A stretch of 54,933 nt of DNA from a virus: positions 1 through 54,933 of the IMG/VR virus record IMGVR_UViG_3300046504_000195; one strand, given 5' to 3'. Position 1 is the first letter of the stretch. Each line of letters starts with the position of its first letter. The position numbers and the translations under genes were made by a program. The notes under the pieces were generated by a model. It made no database searches, was not told the origin of the DNA, and was given only the letters and a program-made list of their open reading frames with translations. Below are positions 33,729-40,966 of this stretch, in pieces.

Positions 33729-34109
33729 ATGGCAACAAATCCAAAATTATTTGAAATTGCAGATACTTTAACTAAGTTGACAGTATTAGAAGCAAAACAA
33801 TTGATCGATATTCTCGAAAACGATTATGGAATCAAAGGAGCACAGAGCATCGTTCAGAAACCCGTGACAACTGAAGATAATATTGCCGTGGTTGAACAAA
33901 CTGAATTTAATGTGTATTTAAAGGAAATTGGTAATCAAAAATTACAGGTTATCAAAAAAGTAAAAGAAATACAGAATTTAGGACTTAAAGAAGCAAAAGA
34001 TTTGGTTGATTCTGCACCATGTTTATTGCGTGAAAAGGTTTCAAAAGCAGATGCAGAAATAATAAGAACTGAATTGCAGAATTTATTTGCTGTGGTTGAA
34101 ATAAAATAG
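33729..34109 (+). CDS. rplL: Ribosomal protein bL12 (L7/L12) homologue
   Basis: 126 aa from MATNPKLFEIADTL, the length of bacterial bL12; an ATG at 33699 would add 10 residues. N-terminal dimerisation part LTKLTVLEAKQLIDILENDYGI matches the LTVxEAxEL...EEYGI pattern, a short hinge follows, and the C-terminal domain FNVYLKEIGNQKLQVIKKVK...GLKEAKDLVDSAP...KADAEIIRTELQ is intact. bL12 forms the ribosomal stalk that recruits translation GTPases. Phage copies are known from large phages and may replace the host stalk. Next to the tmRNA and a Leu tRNA. Confidence 0.9.
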   Translation: MATNPKLFEIADTLTKLTVLEAKQLIDILENDYGIKGAQSIVQKPVTTEDNIAVVEQTEFNVYLKEIGNQKLQVIKKVKEIQNLGLKEAKDLVDSAPCLLREKVSKADAEIIRTELQNLFAVVEIK

Positions 34110-34114
34110 TAATT

Positions 34115-34261
34115 ATGATAACAACTTATTATCAGTCAATACCAATAAACTATACGCCAATCATTGTGCCAATTGGTAGTCAATTCGATTTTCCAAATAT
34201 GGTTATGTGTAGTGGTGGCTTTTTAGTTTATTGCATGCCGTCAAAACCATTATTTCAATGA
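34115..34261 (+). CDS. Small unknown protein
   Basis: 48 aa (MITTYYQSIPINYTPIIVPI...), hydrophobic/aromatic, overlaps the next start by ATGA. Below the usual size threshold, but the coupling supports it. Confidence 0.45.
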   Translation: MITTYYQSIPINYTPIIVPIGSQFDFPNMVMCSGGFLVYCMPSKPLFQ

Positions 34262-34524
34262 AAAAACCAAATATTCCCATTGACATTCTATATGAAGAAT
34301 GTATTGTAGCAGTCAAGAAAGAAATCGCAAAGCAATATCATGCAGAGGCAAAAGAAATTATTCGATTGGCTTCAAGAGAAGATCGTCAAGAATTCTTAAA
34401 ATATTTCAGAGAAGATAAAGGCAATATTTGTTGTTTGGTCCTTGATAGAATAAAACGTGATTTGATAGCAAAGAAAAAATGGATAATGGAAAACATGGAT
34501 GATTTTGGTAAACCTTTGATATAA
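34258..34524 (+). CDS. Small unknown protein
   Basis: 88 aa from MKKPNIPID, coupled by ATGA to the preceding ORF and overlapping the next gene's ATG by one base. Basic helical. No family recognised. Confidence 0.6.
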   Translation: MKKPNIPIDILYEECIVAVKKEIAKQYHAEAKEIIRLASREDRQEFLKYFREDKGNICCLVLDRIKRDLIAKKKWIMENMDDFGKPLI

Positions 34525-34715
34525 TGTTACCTTATGGAAAAAGTGCAAAAATGAGGTACAACTACACCGATTGTCATCCAAAAAGATTGAGTAAATTGTG
34601 GGGTGGAAAATGGGTAAATTGGTGGGAAGCAGAACTTGGTGGTATCGATAAGGGTGCTGAAAGGCAACGTATTAAAAGTGAGATAAAAAAAGAAATAAAT
34701 GGGATTACTATTTAG
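34524..34715 (+). CDS. Small unknown protein
   Basis: 63 aa, Trp-rich centre (LWGGKWVNWWEAELGG). Overlaps the neighbours at both ends, as in a tight early operon. Confidence 0.55.
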   Translation: MLPYGKSAKMRYNYTDCHPKRLSKLWGGKWVNWWEAELGGIDKGAERQRIKSEIKKEINGITI

Positions 34716-34899
34716 AAATTGGTTAGAAGAAGGTTATTATGAAGAAGACAGTTGGGGTGATTTAACACGAATTGAAGACTCTGCTGATATTCTTCGGGCA
34801 CAAAAAGAAGGTAAATTATACCAAAATGATGGTATGGCAACCACCAAAGTAGGTGAAGACGAAAAACTTGATTTAAGTCATGGCAAATACAAAGATTAA
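34699..34899 (+). CDS. Small acidic protein
   Basis: 66 aa, acidic (LEEGYYEEDSWGDLTRIEDS). Overlaps both neighbours. No family recognised. Confidence 0.5.
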   Translation: MGLLFRNWLEEGYYEEDSWGDLTRIEDSADILRAQKEGKLYQNDGMATTKVGEDEKLDLSHGKYKD

Positions 34900-34987
34900 A
34901 AGGGAAAATGATTGTCATTGCGGAAAACCATTAAAAATTAATGATCCAAAGAGAAGAATTATTCGTAAAGTACCAAAGAAAAAATGA
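34880..34987 (+). CDS. Very small basic protein
   Basis: 35 aa with CHCG and a Lys/Arg tail. Overlaps the genes on both sides by 20 and 4 nt. Weakly supported. Confidence 0.35.
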   Translation: MANTKIKRENDCHCGKPLKINDPKRRIIRKVPKKK

Positions 34988-35153
34988 AAAAACTTCCCAA
35001 AAAAGTAGATTTGCGGAAACATCTTAAAAATATTCCGGTTTACGACCAAAGTGAACTTGGTTCTTCTGTTGCATGTGCACTTGCTGTATCATTTGCACTT
35101 GAACATGCGAAGAAAAGTAACGTAAATTTTATTTATTACAACTCCAAGTGATG
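34984..35153 (+). pseudogene. Truncated papain-like protease fragment
   Basis: 56 aa. VDLRKHLKNIPVYDQSELGSSVACALAVSFALEHAKK aligns with the start of the full protease at 39463 (PPVYDQGDLGSCTANALAAAYEFEKMK). The catalytic Cys position reads Ser-Ser-Val, and the frame stops inside tRNA-Leu at 35142, so the His/Asn half is absent. Most simply a relic cut off by a tRNA-carrying insertion; a short regulatory pro-domain-like product is possible. Confidence 0.6.
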
Positions 35154-35223
35154 GAATTGGTAGTCAAGCATGCCTCAAAAGCATGTGCCGAAAGGCGTGT
35201 CGGTTCGAGTCCGACCTTGGAGA
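35142..35223 (+). tRNA. tRNA-Leu(CAA)
   Basis: Acceptor CTCCAAG/CTTGGAG, class II arm TGCCGAAAGGCGT, loop CTCAAAA on CATGC/GCATG. First D-stem pair is A-A. Confidence 0.9.
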
Positions 35224-35227
35224 CAAA

Positions 35228-35312
35228 TGGCAAGGTTAATAGTACCAATGGGGTACAAACATAGCAAATGACTATGGAAAGAAAAAAGGTGGTTCGAATC
35301 CCGCCTTTGCCA
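35228..35312 (+). tRNA. Degenerate tRNA-like gene
   Basis: Acceptor TGGCAAG/TTTGCCA, D-like GTACC/GGTAC, perfect anticodon-type stem CATAG/CTATG with loop CAAATGA (A33, anticodon would be AAT), T stem GGTGG/CCGCC with an 8-nt loop. Not a normal tRNA; relic or mimic. Confidence 0.4.
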
Positions 35313-35322
35313 CAAATTAGGG

Positions 35323-35332
35323 AGTATTTATA
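35323..35332 (+). promoter_or_regulatory. Late-type motif very close to a start codon
   Basis: AGTATTTATA only 3 nt before ATG 35336, too close for a normal 5' end; may imply leaderless mRNA or chance. Confidence 0.35.
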
Positions 35333-35335
35333 TGT

Positions 35336-35560
35336 ATGAATCATATAAGGATATTTGAGAAGTTAAATGAACAAAAAGGTAGAGCATTGGGTAAGAAAAT
35401 GGATGAAATTGATGAACTACTTAAACCACATACAATAATTTTGGAGAATGGTATGGAAGAAGTAACTATACCCGATGCTGAAACGGCTTTCAAATATGAA
35501 AAACTCATGAAAGAATTTCATGAAATTGTAGAAGAAATAAGACTTATAGATCAAAACTAA
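35336..35560 (+). CDS. Small coiled-coil protein
   Basis: 74 aa, acidic/basic alternating helices (MNHIRIFEKLNEQKGRALGK). The start IRIFEKLNE weakly recalls the late tag. No family recognised. Confidence 0.6.
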   Translation: MNHIRIFEKLNEQKGRALGKKMDEIDELLKPHTIILENGMEEVTIPDAETAFKYEKLMKEFHEIVEEIRLIDQN

Positions 35561-35615
35561 TGATTATGAAAAGAAATTGGGGATTCTTGTAACGCACTAA
35601 GGCGTATACGAGAAA

Positions 35616-35939
35616 ATGAAAAGCAAAACAATTAGTAAAACAACCACTAATCGTGGTGAATTTAATCGTGCCTACAAGTTTTATCTTGAACAATCAGGTA
35701 AACTTCGTTGTTCCTATTGTGGTTATCACCGTAATGAAAATTCTGATAAAAAATGGTATGGTGGATATGTTTACGATGACATGGAAAATTGTCGTGGTAA
35801 AAGAAAAGGAACAAATACCAGACATCCAAATTGGAAATTAGTTTCTAAAAAGCCAAAACAATGGATGAAAAAACCCATCAAATTTAATATAAGATATTAC
35901 GGTGGGTATCAACACATTTATATCGACATTATTTGGTAG
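35616..35939 (+). CDS. Small zinc-knuckle phage protein
   Basis: 107 aa. RCSYCGYHRNENSDKKWYGG and RHPNWKLVSKKPKQWMKKP: one CxxC pair plus a conserved HPNWKL block I have seen in small phage proteins of unknown function. Basic, so nucleic-acid binding is plausible. Confidence 0.6.
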   Translation: MKSKTISKTTTNRGEFNRAYKFYLEQSGKLRCSYCGYHRNENSDKKWYGGYVYDDMENCRGKRKGTNTRHPNWKLVSKKPKQWMKKPIKFNIRYYGGYQHIYIDIIW

Positions 35940-35951
35940 TGTCGATTTTAT

Positions 35952-36024
35952 ACCGCCATCTGTCCAATGGTTAAGACGGCTCTTTCATACGGAGTAGATC
36001 GTGGTTCGATTCCACGTGGCGGTA
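35952..36024 (+). tRNA. tRNA-Met(CAT) (or Ile2)
   Basis: Acceptor ACCGCCA/TGGCGGT, loop TTCATAC on GCTCT/GGAGT, short variable loop. CAT may be elongator Met or, after lysidine modification, Ile; A1-T72 does not by itself exclude initiator. Confidence 0.88.
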
Positions 36025-36028
36025 CAAA

Positions 36029-36052
36029 AAACCCATCGAATTCGATGGGTTT
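36029..36052. terminator. Bidirectional terminator
   Basis: Perfect palindrome AAACCCATCGAA/TTCGATGGGTTT between tRNA-Met and the convergent 36069 gene. Confidence 0.75.
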
Positions 36053-36068
36053 AAATTTCCAACATATG

Positions 36069-36383
36069 TTATGCTGTAGGAGTTGTAGGCGGTGCTTTTT
36101 TAAACAATATTTGTATACCAAGTCCTTGAATAAGAACATAGTATAAAATCATCGCAATCAACCATACTTTCAAGACTAATGCAAGAACAACATCTTTATC
36201 TGCTTTAAGTTTCCAATATGCAAATAATATAACAAGAAAGTTTACTATTTCTTTCCAATTTTTCTTTATCCATGCAAGTTCCTGACCCAAGAACCAAGTC
36301 TTGAATTTTAACCATAATCCTTTTAACCAAGGTAACACAACTGCTTTCAGCCATGCTACGAATTTCTGCCATAAATTTTTCAT
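36069..36383 (-). CDS. Small Trp-rich membrane protein (holin candidate)
   Basis: 104 aa. N-terminal amphipathic Trp/Lys helices (LWQKFVAWLKAVVLPWLKGL), then hydrophobic segments at ~47-60 and ~70-92 (VLALVLKVWLIAMILYYVLI). Size and topology fit a holin, but no lysis partner is adjacent. Late motif 36400-36409 lies 16 nt upstream. Confidence 0.6.
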   Translation of the reverse strand: MKNLWQKFVAWLKAVVLPWLKGLWLKFKTWFLGQELAWIKKNWKEIVNFLVILFAYWKLKADKDVVLALVLKVWLIAMILYYVLIQGLGIQILFKKAPPTTPTA

Positions 36384-36399
36384 TACTTTAATTTTTATA

Positions 36400-36409
36400 T
36401 ATAAATACT
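36400..36409 (-). promoter_or_regulatory. Late-type promoter motif
   Basis: Sense AGTATTTATA, 16 nt before ATG 36383. Confidence 0.6.
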
Positions 36410-36415
36410 ATTATT

Positions 36416-37261
36416 TTAACTTATTTCTATAGTTTCCCAATCACTTGGATTGCCAGGAAGTTCCACCTCACTTATCTGTGCAGGCACGCCCTTCTTCAAT
36501 TTTACACTTTTAATAATTTTATCATTAAGAAGTTGTTCAAGCAAATTATCAGATAATCTCGAATATGAAAAACCTCTTCTAAAACTTCTTAATATTCTTT
36601 TACCAATTAATTCGGGATTTTTTGATTCAATTGCAGTTATTTCAACATTTCTAACTAATCCACGATTAAGTGCTCTTTCATAATAAGTAAGAAGAAAATC
36701 AAAATCATTGTTATAAACATTTGGCGTTGTAACACTAAGAAAATATTCACCGTCAACATCATAAACTATAGCAATTAATGTCTTAGCATTTGCTTTTATT
36801 TCATCAGATACCTGAATTTCTTCATTATTTTTATGCGTTATATCATAACCGAGACCCATACCGTTAATTCTATAGGCTTCTTTGTCAAAACTCCAACCAT
36901 GACTACCATTTTGTCCAGTAACAATCTGTTTCACGTGGATCATTTCATGTGCTAAAGTATTTTTAAATTGGCGATAATTAGTCTTATAAAATACCGACAT
37001 ACCCAAGTTAACAACTTTCATTTCACCCGTAAATCTGTTACGTGCTGCAGTAACTACACCTAACCTTCTTTTACTATTATCCCATTTTAAAGGAACTATT
37101 GGTAATGTGCCGTCAAAAAGTTGTTGATTTAATTTATTATATTCAAATTGTAAATCAATATTTTGCCTTCCAACAATTTCATCATCAGTATGATCAACTG
37201 CCTCATTAAGAAATTTAGCAACTTCTTCTTGAATCAAAGATTTTAAATTTTTGCCAAGCAT
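36416..37261 (-). CDS. Tagged SprT-like metalloprotease
   Basis: 281 aa. N-terminal tag KSLIQEEVAKFLNEAVD ending in LNE. Then an SprT-like zinc protease: HEMIH at 105-109 gives the catalytic HExxH, His121 in GSHGWSF is the likely third ligand, and CWD-like folding with VNLGMSVFYKT precedes it. C-terminal ~100 residues unrecognised. SprT/Spartan proteases cleave DNA-bound proteins; a capsid-delivered copy could strip host proteins from incoming DNA. Delivery is inferred from the tag. Confidence 0.75.
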   Translation of the reverse strand: MLGKNLKSLIQEEVAKFLNEAVDHTDDEIVGRQNIDLQFEYNKLNQQLFDGTLPIVPLKWDNSKRRLGVVTAARNRFTGEMKVVNLGMSVFYKTNYRQFKNTLAHEMIHVKQIVTGQNGSHGWSFDKEAYRINGMGLGYDITHKNNEEIQVSDEIKANAKTLIAIVYDVDGEYFLSVTTPNVYNNDFDFLLTYYERALNRGLVRNVEITAIESKNPELIGKRILRSFRRGFSYSRLSDNLLEQLLNDKIIKSVKLKKGVPAQISEVELPGNPSDWETIEIS

Positions 37262-37266
37262 ATGAT

Positions 37267-37713
37267 TTACATAAAAGTGAGTTTACATACATTATCTTTA
37301 AAGTCGAATTCCAAATCTTTTACATTTAATGGTTTACCTAATTCAAGAACTACATCATCCTGAACAATAAATTTCCATTGATTATCTTGAATATTTTTTT
37401 GTACTTGTTGTTTTAATTCGAATGAATGCTGATCATATAATTCTATGGTATAAGGACCTTCGACTTTTTGACCCTCTATAATAAATTTCTGAATGCCTTG
37501 ACTATTGGTCCAAAATGAAACCTGCCAGGTAACAACAATATTACTTTCTCGTACATCTACATCATACTCAGTTGAAAAACTACTATAATTATAAAAAAAT
37601 ACTTTTGGTACTTGTTGTATAAAATGAAAATCATCACCAGTTACAATACGTGATCTTTCACCCGCAAATTTTTGAACCTCTTCTTTAATAATGTCATTCA
37701 TTGAAATTTTCAT
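37267..37713 (-). CDS. Tagged unknown protein
   Basis: 148 aa. MKISMNDIIKEEVQKFAGER is the second tag type (IIKEEV), shared with the 36416 and 40265 genes. The rest is beta-rich with an aromatic core. No family recognised. Late motif at 37730-37739. Confidence 0.6.
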   Translation of the reverse strand: MKISMNDIIKEEVQKFAGERSRIVTGDDFHFIQQVPKVFFYNYSSFSTEYDVDVRESNIVVTWQVSFWTNSQGIQKFIIEGQKVEGPYTIELYDQHSFELKQQVQKNIQDNQWKFIVQDDVVLELGKPLNVKDLEFDFKDNVCKLTFM

Positions 37714-37729
37714 TAAGATGTTGATTTTT

Positions 37730-37739
37730 TATAAATACT
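37730..37739 (-). promoter_or_regulatory. Late-type promoter motif
   Basis: Sense AGTATTTATA, 16 nt before ATG 37713. Confidence 0.6.
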
Positions 37740-37769
37740 TTGTAAACGTTTAAAATTTTAATATATTTG
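37739..37769 (+). promoter_or_regulatory. Host-type promoter
   Basis: TTTG (37739-37742), 19 nt, TATATTTG (37762-37769), 8 nt before the ATG; divergent from the late motif next to it. Confidence 0.65.
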
Positions 37770-37776
37770 TACTTTA

Positions 37777-38295
37777 ATGAAATGCATGATACAGGAATAT
37801 ACAGGTGCAAGAACATCAATAAAACAAGTTCCGGCAGGATTTAAAATAGTTGACAAACACTTTGGTTGGCAGGCAAATACTGTCAATTTAGACATCGGTG
37901 GTGGAAAATATGACCTGATGACTGAAAAATTATTGAAGAAAAATGTAACAAATTTGGTATTTGATCCGTATAATAGGAGTTTGGAACATAATTTAAAGGT
38001 TGTTTACAGAATTTATGATAATGATGTTGATACTGTAACAATATTTAATGTACTGAATGTTATTAAGGAGTATAAAATACAATTACGACTATTAAGATTG
38101 GCTCGCAGTGCATTAAAAGTCGGTGGGATGCTCTACGTTAGGTCAACATATAAGAACCCCGCAAAACAATCGGGAGTGACCAAATCAGGAACGTTCCAAC
38201 ATTATAAAACACAAGAAGAATATCTTGAAATAGTAAAAAAGATTTTTCCCAAAGCAGAATTGAAATTCGGTATTATTTATGCAAAGAAAGGATAA
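37777..38295 (+). CDS. SAM-dependent methyltransferase-like protein
   Basis: 172 aa. VNLDIGGGKYDLMTEKLL is a class I methyltransferase motif I; FDPYNRS gives the acidic loop after strand 2, and LKVGGMLYVRSTYKN the strand-5 region. Small, no target domain, so the substrate is unknown. Two bases before the RNA ligase gene and on the same early-type promoter, which makes an RNA or nucleotide substrate worth considering. Confidence 0.65.
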   Translation: MKCMIQEYTGARTSIKQVPAGFKIVDKHFGWQANTVNLDIGGGKYDLMTEKLLKKNVTNLVFDPYNRSLEHNLKVVYRIYDNDVDTVTIFNVLNVIKEYKIQLRLLRLARSALKVGGMLYVRSTYKNPAKQSGVTKSGTFQHYKTQEEYLEIVKKIFPKAELKFGIIYAKKG

Positions 38296-38297
38296 TT

Positions 38298-39407
38298 ATG
38301 GAATTATTATTAAAAGTTGATTGGAATGTTTTAAACGATTACATCGACAACAACCTTATCGTAGCAAACAAGCACCCAGAATATGATATCTGGATTCTTA
38401 ACTATTCTCCAAAGACTCAGGCAAAGAAATTTTGGGATGCATATACTATGTCATGTCGTGGACTTGTTGTTGATGCAGAAGGAAATATCCTTGCACGTCC
38501 ATTTCAGAAATTTAAGAACTATGAAGAACATGATCCATCAGAAATTGATATGTCACAAGCATTCGAAATCTATGAAAAAATGGATGGTTCACTTATCATA
38601 TTGTTTTACTATGAACCACGTATGGAATGGATAATTGCATCAAGAGGTTCTTTCATTTCAGAACAAATGATAGAAGCACAAAAATTATTTAATGCCGCAG
38701 TATATGATGCATTGAGTGTGCATTTGACATATCTGTTTGAAATTATATATCCAGAAAACCGTATTGTAGTTGATTATGGTAATAGAAAAGAACTCGTATT
38801 ACTTGCTGTGATCGAAACCGCAAGTGGTTTTGAAGTACAATACGAAAAAGTATTTGCCACGTATTCAAAATACTTTACTGTTGTTAAGCAATATAAAATC
38901 AAGAATATCAAAGACCTTAACGACTTGAAGAAACTTGAAGAAGACAACCGAGAAGGTTTTGTGGTAAAATTTCCGGATAAAAGGGTTAAAGTTAAGTTCA
39001 GTGAATATGTCAGATTACATGGTATCTTAACAAATGTTTCAAACTTAACTGTTTGGGAACACTTGATGAATAACTATGATTTTGATGCATTACTTGACAG
39101 AGTTCCAGATGAATTTTATACATGGTTACAAAATGTGGTTGCTAAATTACAATCAGGTTTTAATGACATCGAAAGAGAATCATTGAAAGAATTCACGAGA
39201 ATTTCACACATTAATGAAATTATTGGACGTAAAGAGTTTGCTGCAGAAGCAATAAAATCTCCATATCGTGCAATCTTATTCAAGATGTGTGATAAGAAAC
39301 CATACAGTGATTTGATTTGGAAAATGATCAAACCAACGTTCAGTAAACCATTCAAGGATGGTCATGAAATTACTGATTCGGATTACTTTGAACAAAAAGT
39401 AAATTAA
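38298..39407 (+). CDS. RNA ligase 1 (T4 Rnl1-like)
   Basis: 369 aa, the length of T4 Rnl1. Nucleotidyl motif I EKMDGSL with adenylated Lys94, preceded by SCRGLVVDAEGNILARPFQKF as in Rnl1, motif IIIa NRIVVDYG, motif IV EGFVVKF, motif V KVKF. The C-terminal ~110 residues correspond to the Rnl1 tRNA-specificity domain. Rnl1 reseals tRNAs cut in the anticodon loop by host PrrC. Interesting beside many tRNA genes and a cREC gene. No polynucleotide kinase/phosphatase is visible in the window. Confidence 0.9.
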   Translation: MELLLKVDWNVLNDYIDNNLIVANKHPEYDIWILNYSPKTQAKKFWDAYTMSCRGLVVDAEGNILARPFQKFKNYEEHDPSEIDMSQAFEIYEKMDGSLIILFYYEPRMEWIIASRGSFISEQMIEAQKLFNAAVYDALSVHLTYLFEIIYPENRIVVDYGNRKELVLLAVIETASGFEVQYEKVFATYSKYFTVVKQYKIKNIKDLNDLKKLEEDNREGFVVKFPDKRVKVKFSEYVRLHGILTNVSNLTVWEHLMNNYDFDALLDRVPDEFYTWLQNVVAKLQSGFNDIERESLKEFTRISHINEIIGRKEFAAEAIKSPYRAILFKMCDKKPYSDLIWKMIKPTFSKPFKDGHEITDSDYFEQKVN

Positions 39408-39409
39408 AG

Positions 39410-39436
39410 AAACGAAGAGAAGTCTTCGTTTTTTTT
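39410..39436 (+). terminator. Terminator
   Basis: AAACGAAGA/TCTTCGTTT, loop GAAG, long T run. Confidence 0.85.
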
Positions 39437-39438
39437 AT

Positions 39439-39447
39439 GTATTTATA
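39439..39447 (+). promoter_or_regulatory. Late-type promoter motif
   Basis: GTATTTATA, 15 nt before ATG 39463. Confidence 0.6.
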
Positions 39448-39462
39448 GTAAACTTATTTACT

Positions 39463-40263
39463 ATGAATATACTTACTTTAGTTACCAGGAACTTCGAACA
39501 AGAAGTAAAACCAATAGAAAGAAAATTTGGTTGGAAACGAGATTTACATGATCAAAATGACTTTAAATTTAAAGTAATTGCACCAGTACCAACACCACCG
39601 TTGGTAGACCTAACACCTTTCTGTCCACCAGTTTATGATCAAGGTGATCTTGGCAGTTGTACTGCAAATGCTCTTGCTGCAGCATATGAATTTGAAAAAA
39701 TGAAACAAAAACAATCGTACTTTATGCCCTCAAGACTTTTCATATATTATAATGAAAGAGTAATAGAAAATACTATAAAATCAGATGCTGGCGCAGCATT
39801 AAGAGACGGTATTAAATCATTAAATACTCAAGGTGTTTGTCCTGAAGATATGTGGGGATATAATATTAAAAAATTTGCATCAAAACCATCTTGCAGATGT
39901 TATTCAACAGCAAAGAAAAATGAAATAAAAGAATATCTTGCAGTTAATCACACATCAATAGATGATATAAGACAATGTTTTGCACAAGGTTATCCAATTG
40001 CATTTGGTATTAGTGTATATTCATCATTTATGTCAGACGAAGTTGCCAGAACAGGTATTGTACCTATGCCAAAACCAGACGAATCACTTGAAGGTGGTCA
40101 TGCAATATTAGGAGTAGGATATAATGACACCAAAAGAGTGGTAATCGTTAGAAATAGTTGGGGAACTGATTGGGGACTTAAAGGATATTTCTTATTACCA
40201 TATGAATACATTACTTCTGCTCAATTAGCATCAGACTTTTGGACAATCAGATTGGTTGCATAA
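39463..40263 (+). CDS. Papain-like (C1) cysteine protease
   Basis: 266 aa. Oxyanion Gln and nucleophile in PPVYDQGDLGSCTANALAAAYE (Gln60, Cys66), catalytic His in GGHAILGVGYND and Asn in IVRNSWGTDWGLKGYFLLP, all present. N-terminal ~35 residues (PIERKFGWKRDLHDQND) are a short pro-like segment seen in bacterial C1 relatives. No signal peptide, so it acts in the cell or virion. Followed within 2 nt by a tagged ART-like gene on the same late transcript, suggesting a virion-borne effector pair. A broken copy lies at 34984. Confidence 0.85.
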   Translation: MNILTLVTRNFEQEVKPIERKFGWKRDLHDQNDFKFKVIAPVPTPPLVDLTPFCPPVYDQGDLGSCTANALAAAYEFEKMKQKQSYFMPSRLFIYYNERVIENTIKSDAGAALRDGIKSLNTQGVCPEDMWGYNIKKFASKPSCRCYSTAKKNEIKEYLAVNHTSIDDIRQCFAQGYPIAFGISVYSSFMSDEVARTGIVPMPKPDESLEGGHAILGVGYNDTKRVVIVRNSWGTDWGLKGYFLLPYEYITSAQLASDFWTIRLVA

Positions 40264-40264
40264 A

Positions 40265-40786
40265 ATGAAAAGTATTGTTGACATCATAAAAGAAGAAATT
40301 GCAAGTGTAATGGTCGAAGACTATAACCATGCCAATTATTTAAAGTGGAAAAGACAAAACGTAACACTCAGAGGTTTACGTGATAATAATAATTCTGCGG
40401 AGAATGGTGGTATGGCTAAATATGGACAAGGTTTATATACTGCATTCTTAGGAAATAAGGAAATGGCAAAACAATATGGTAAGGTATATTTTGTTGTTAA
40501 TGCTATTCCAAAACATCCTAAGATTGTATATAGTACAAATGATGCAGAAATTTTCGAACAAGAAATGGTTACAAATTATTGTAAAATGCATGGCGTACCA
40601 AGAAGTAACGAATTTTTTAGTAAGAATACAACAATTGCAGATGAAATGCAAAGACTTGGATACGATGGTTTAGTCATAAGAGGCAGAGAAATGGTTAACT
40701 ACACTCCACCCGATAACGTGCTGTATTTCAATACTGAACAACAATTAATAAATTATTATGATGTCGTAATCGAAAAAAAATCATAA
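40265..40786 (+). CDS. Tagged ADP-ribosyltransferase-like protein
   Basis: 173 aa from MKSIVDIIKEEIASVMVE, the IIKEE-type tag ending MVE. The body has LRDNNNSAENGGMAKYGQGLYTAF, GNKEMAKQYGKVYFV and LGYDGLVIRGREMVNYTPPDN...YFN, the block order of ART-fold phage effectors. The catalytic Glu may be in REMVNY. Compare T4 Alt, a packaged ADP-ribosyltransferase. Second such protein in the window (also 22489). Confidence 0.65.
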   Translation: MKSIVDIIKEEIASVMVEDYNHANYLKWKRQNVTLRGLRDNNNSAENGGMAKYGQGLYTAFLGNKEMAKQYGKVYFVVNAIPKHPKIVYSTNDAEIFEQEMVTNYCKMHGVPRSNEFFSKNTTIADEMQRLGYDGLVIRGREMVNYTPPDNVLYFNTEQQLINYYDVVIEKKS

Positions 40787-40802
40787 AATAGTTACGATTT
40801 TG

Positions 40803-40834
40803 TTTGGTGGTCTCGTATTTATATTATATTTTTG
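40803..40834 (+). promoter_or_regulatory. Host-type promoter of tRNA cluster 4
   Basis: TTTG (40803-40806), 20 nt, TATTTTTG (40827-40834); GTATTTATA lies in the spacer, as in cluster 1. Confidence 0.7.
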
Positions 40835-40873
40835 TCACCTGATATTTTAAACAAACAGATAAAGAATAAAGCA

Positions 40874-40966
40874 ATGATTACATTTGGAACATATTATTTC
40901 GGTAAAAAATCTTATAAAAAGTACTTTATAAGAATCGGGAAATTTATGTCCATTTGTGAAAAATAA
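40874..40966 (+). CDS. Leader peptide rich in Lys/Tyr
   Basis: 30 codons. Residues 7-17 read YYFGKKSYKKY, eight of eleven Lys or Tyr; the downstream cluster decodes Lys (x3) and Tyr (x2). The Lys/Tyr codons themselves form a 9-bp hairpin TCTTATAAA/TTTATAAGA that abuts GAATCGGG (40932-40939), which is 8/8 complementary to CCCGATTC in the terminator. A stalled ribosome in the hairpin would free GAATCGGG to act as antiterminator. Confidence 0.8.
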   Translation: MITFGTYYFGKKSYKKYFIRIGKFMSICEK

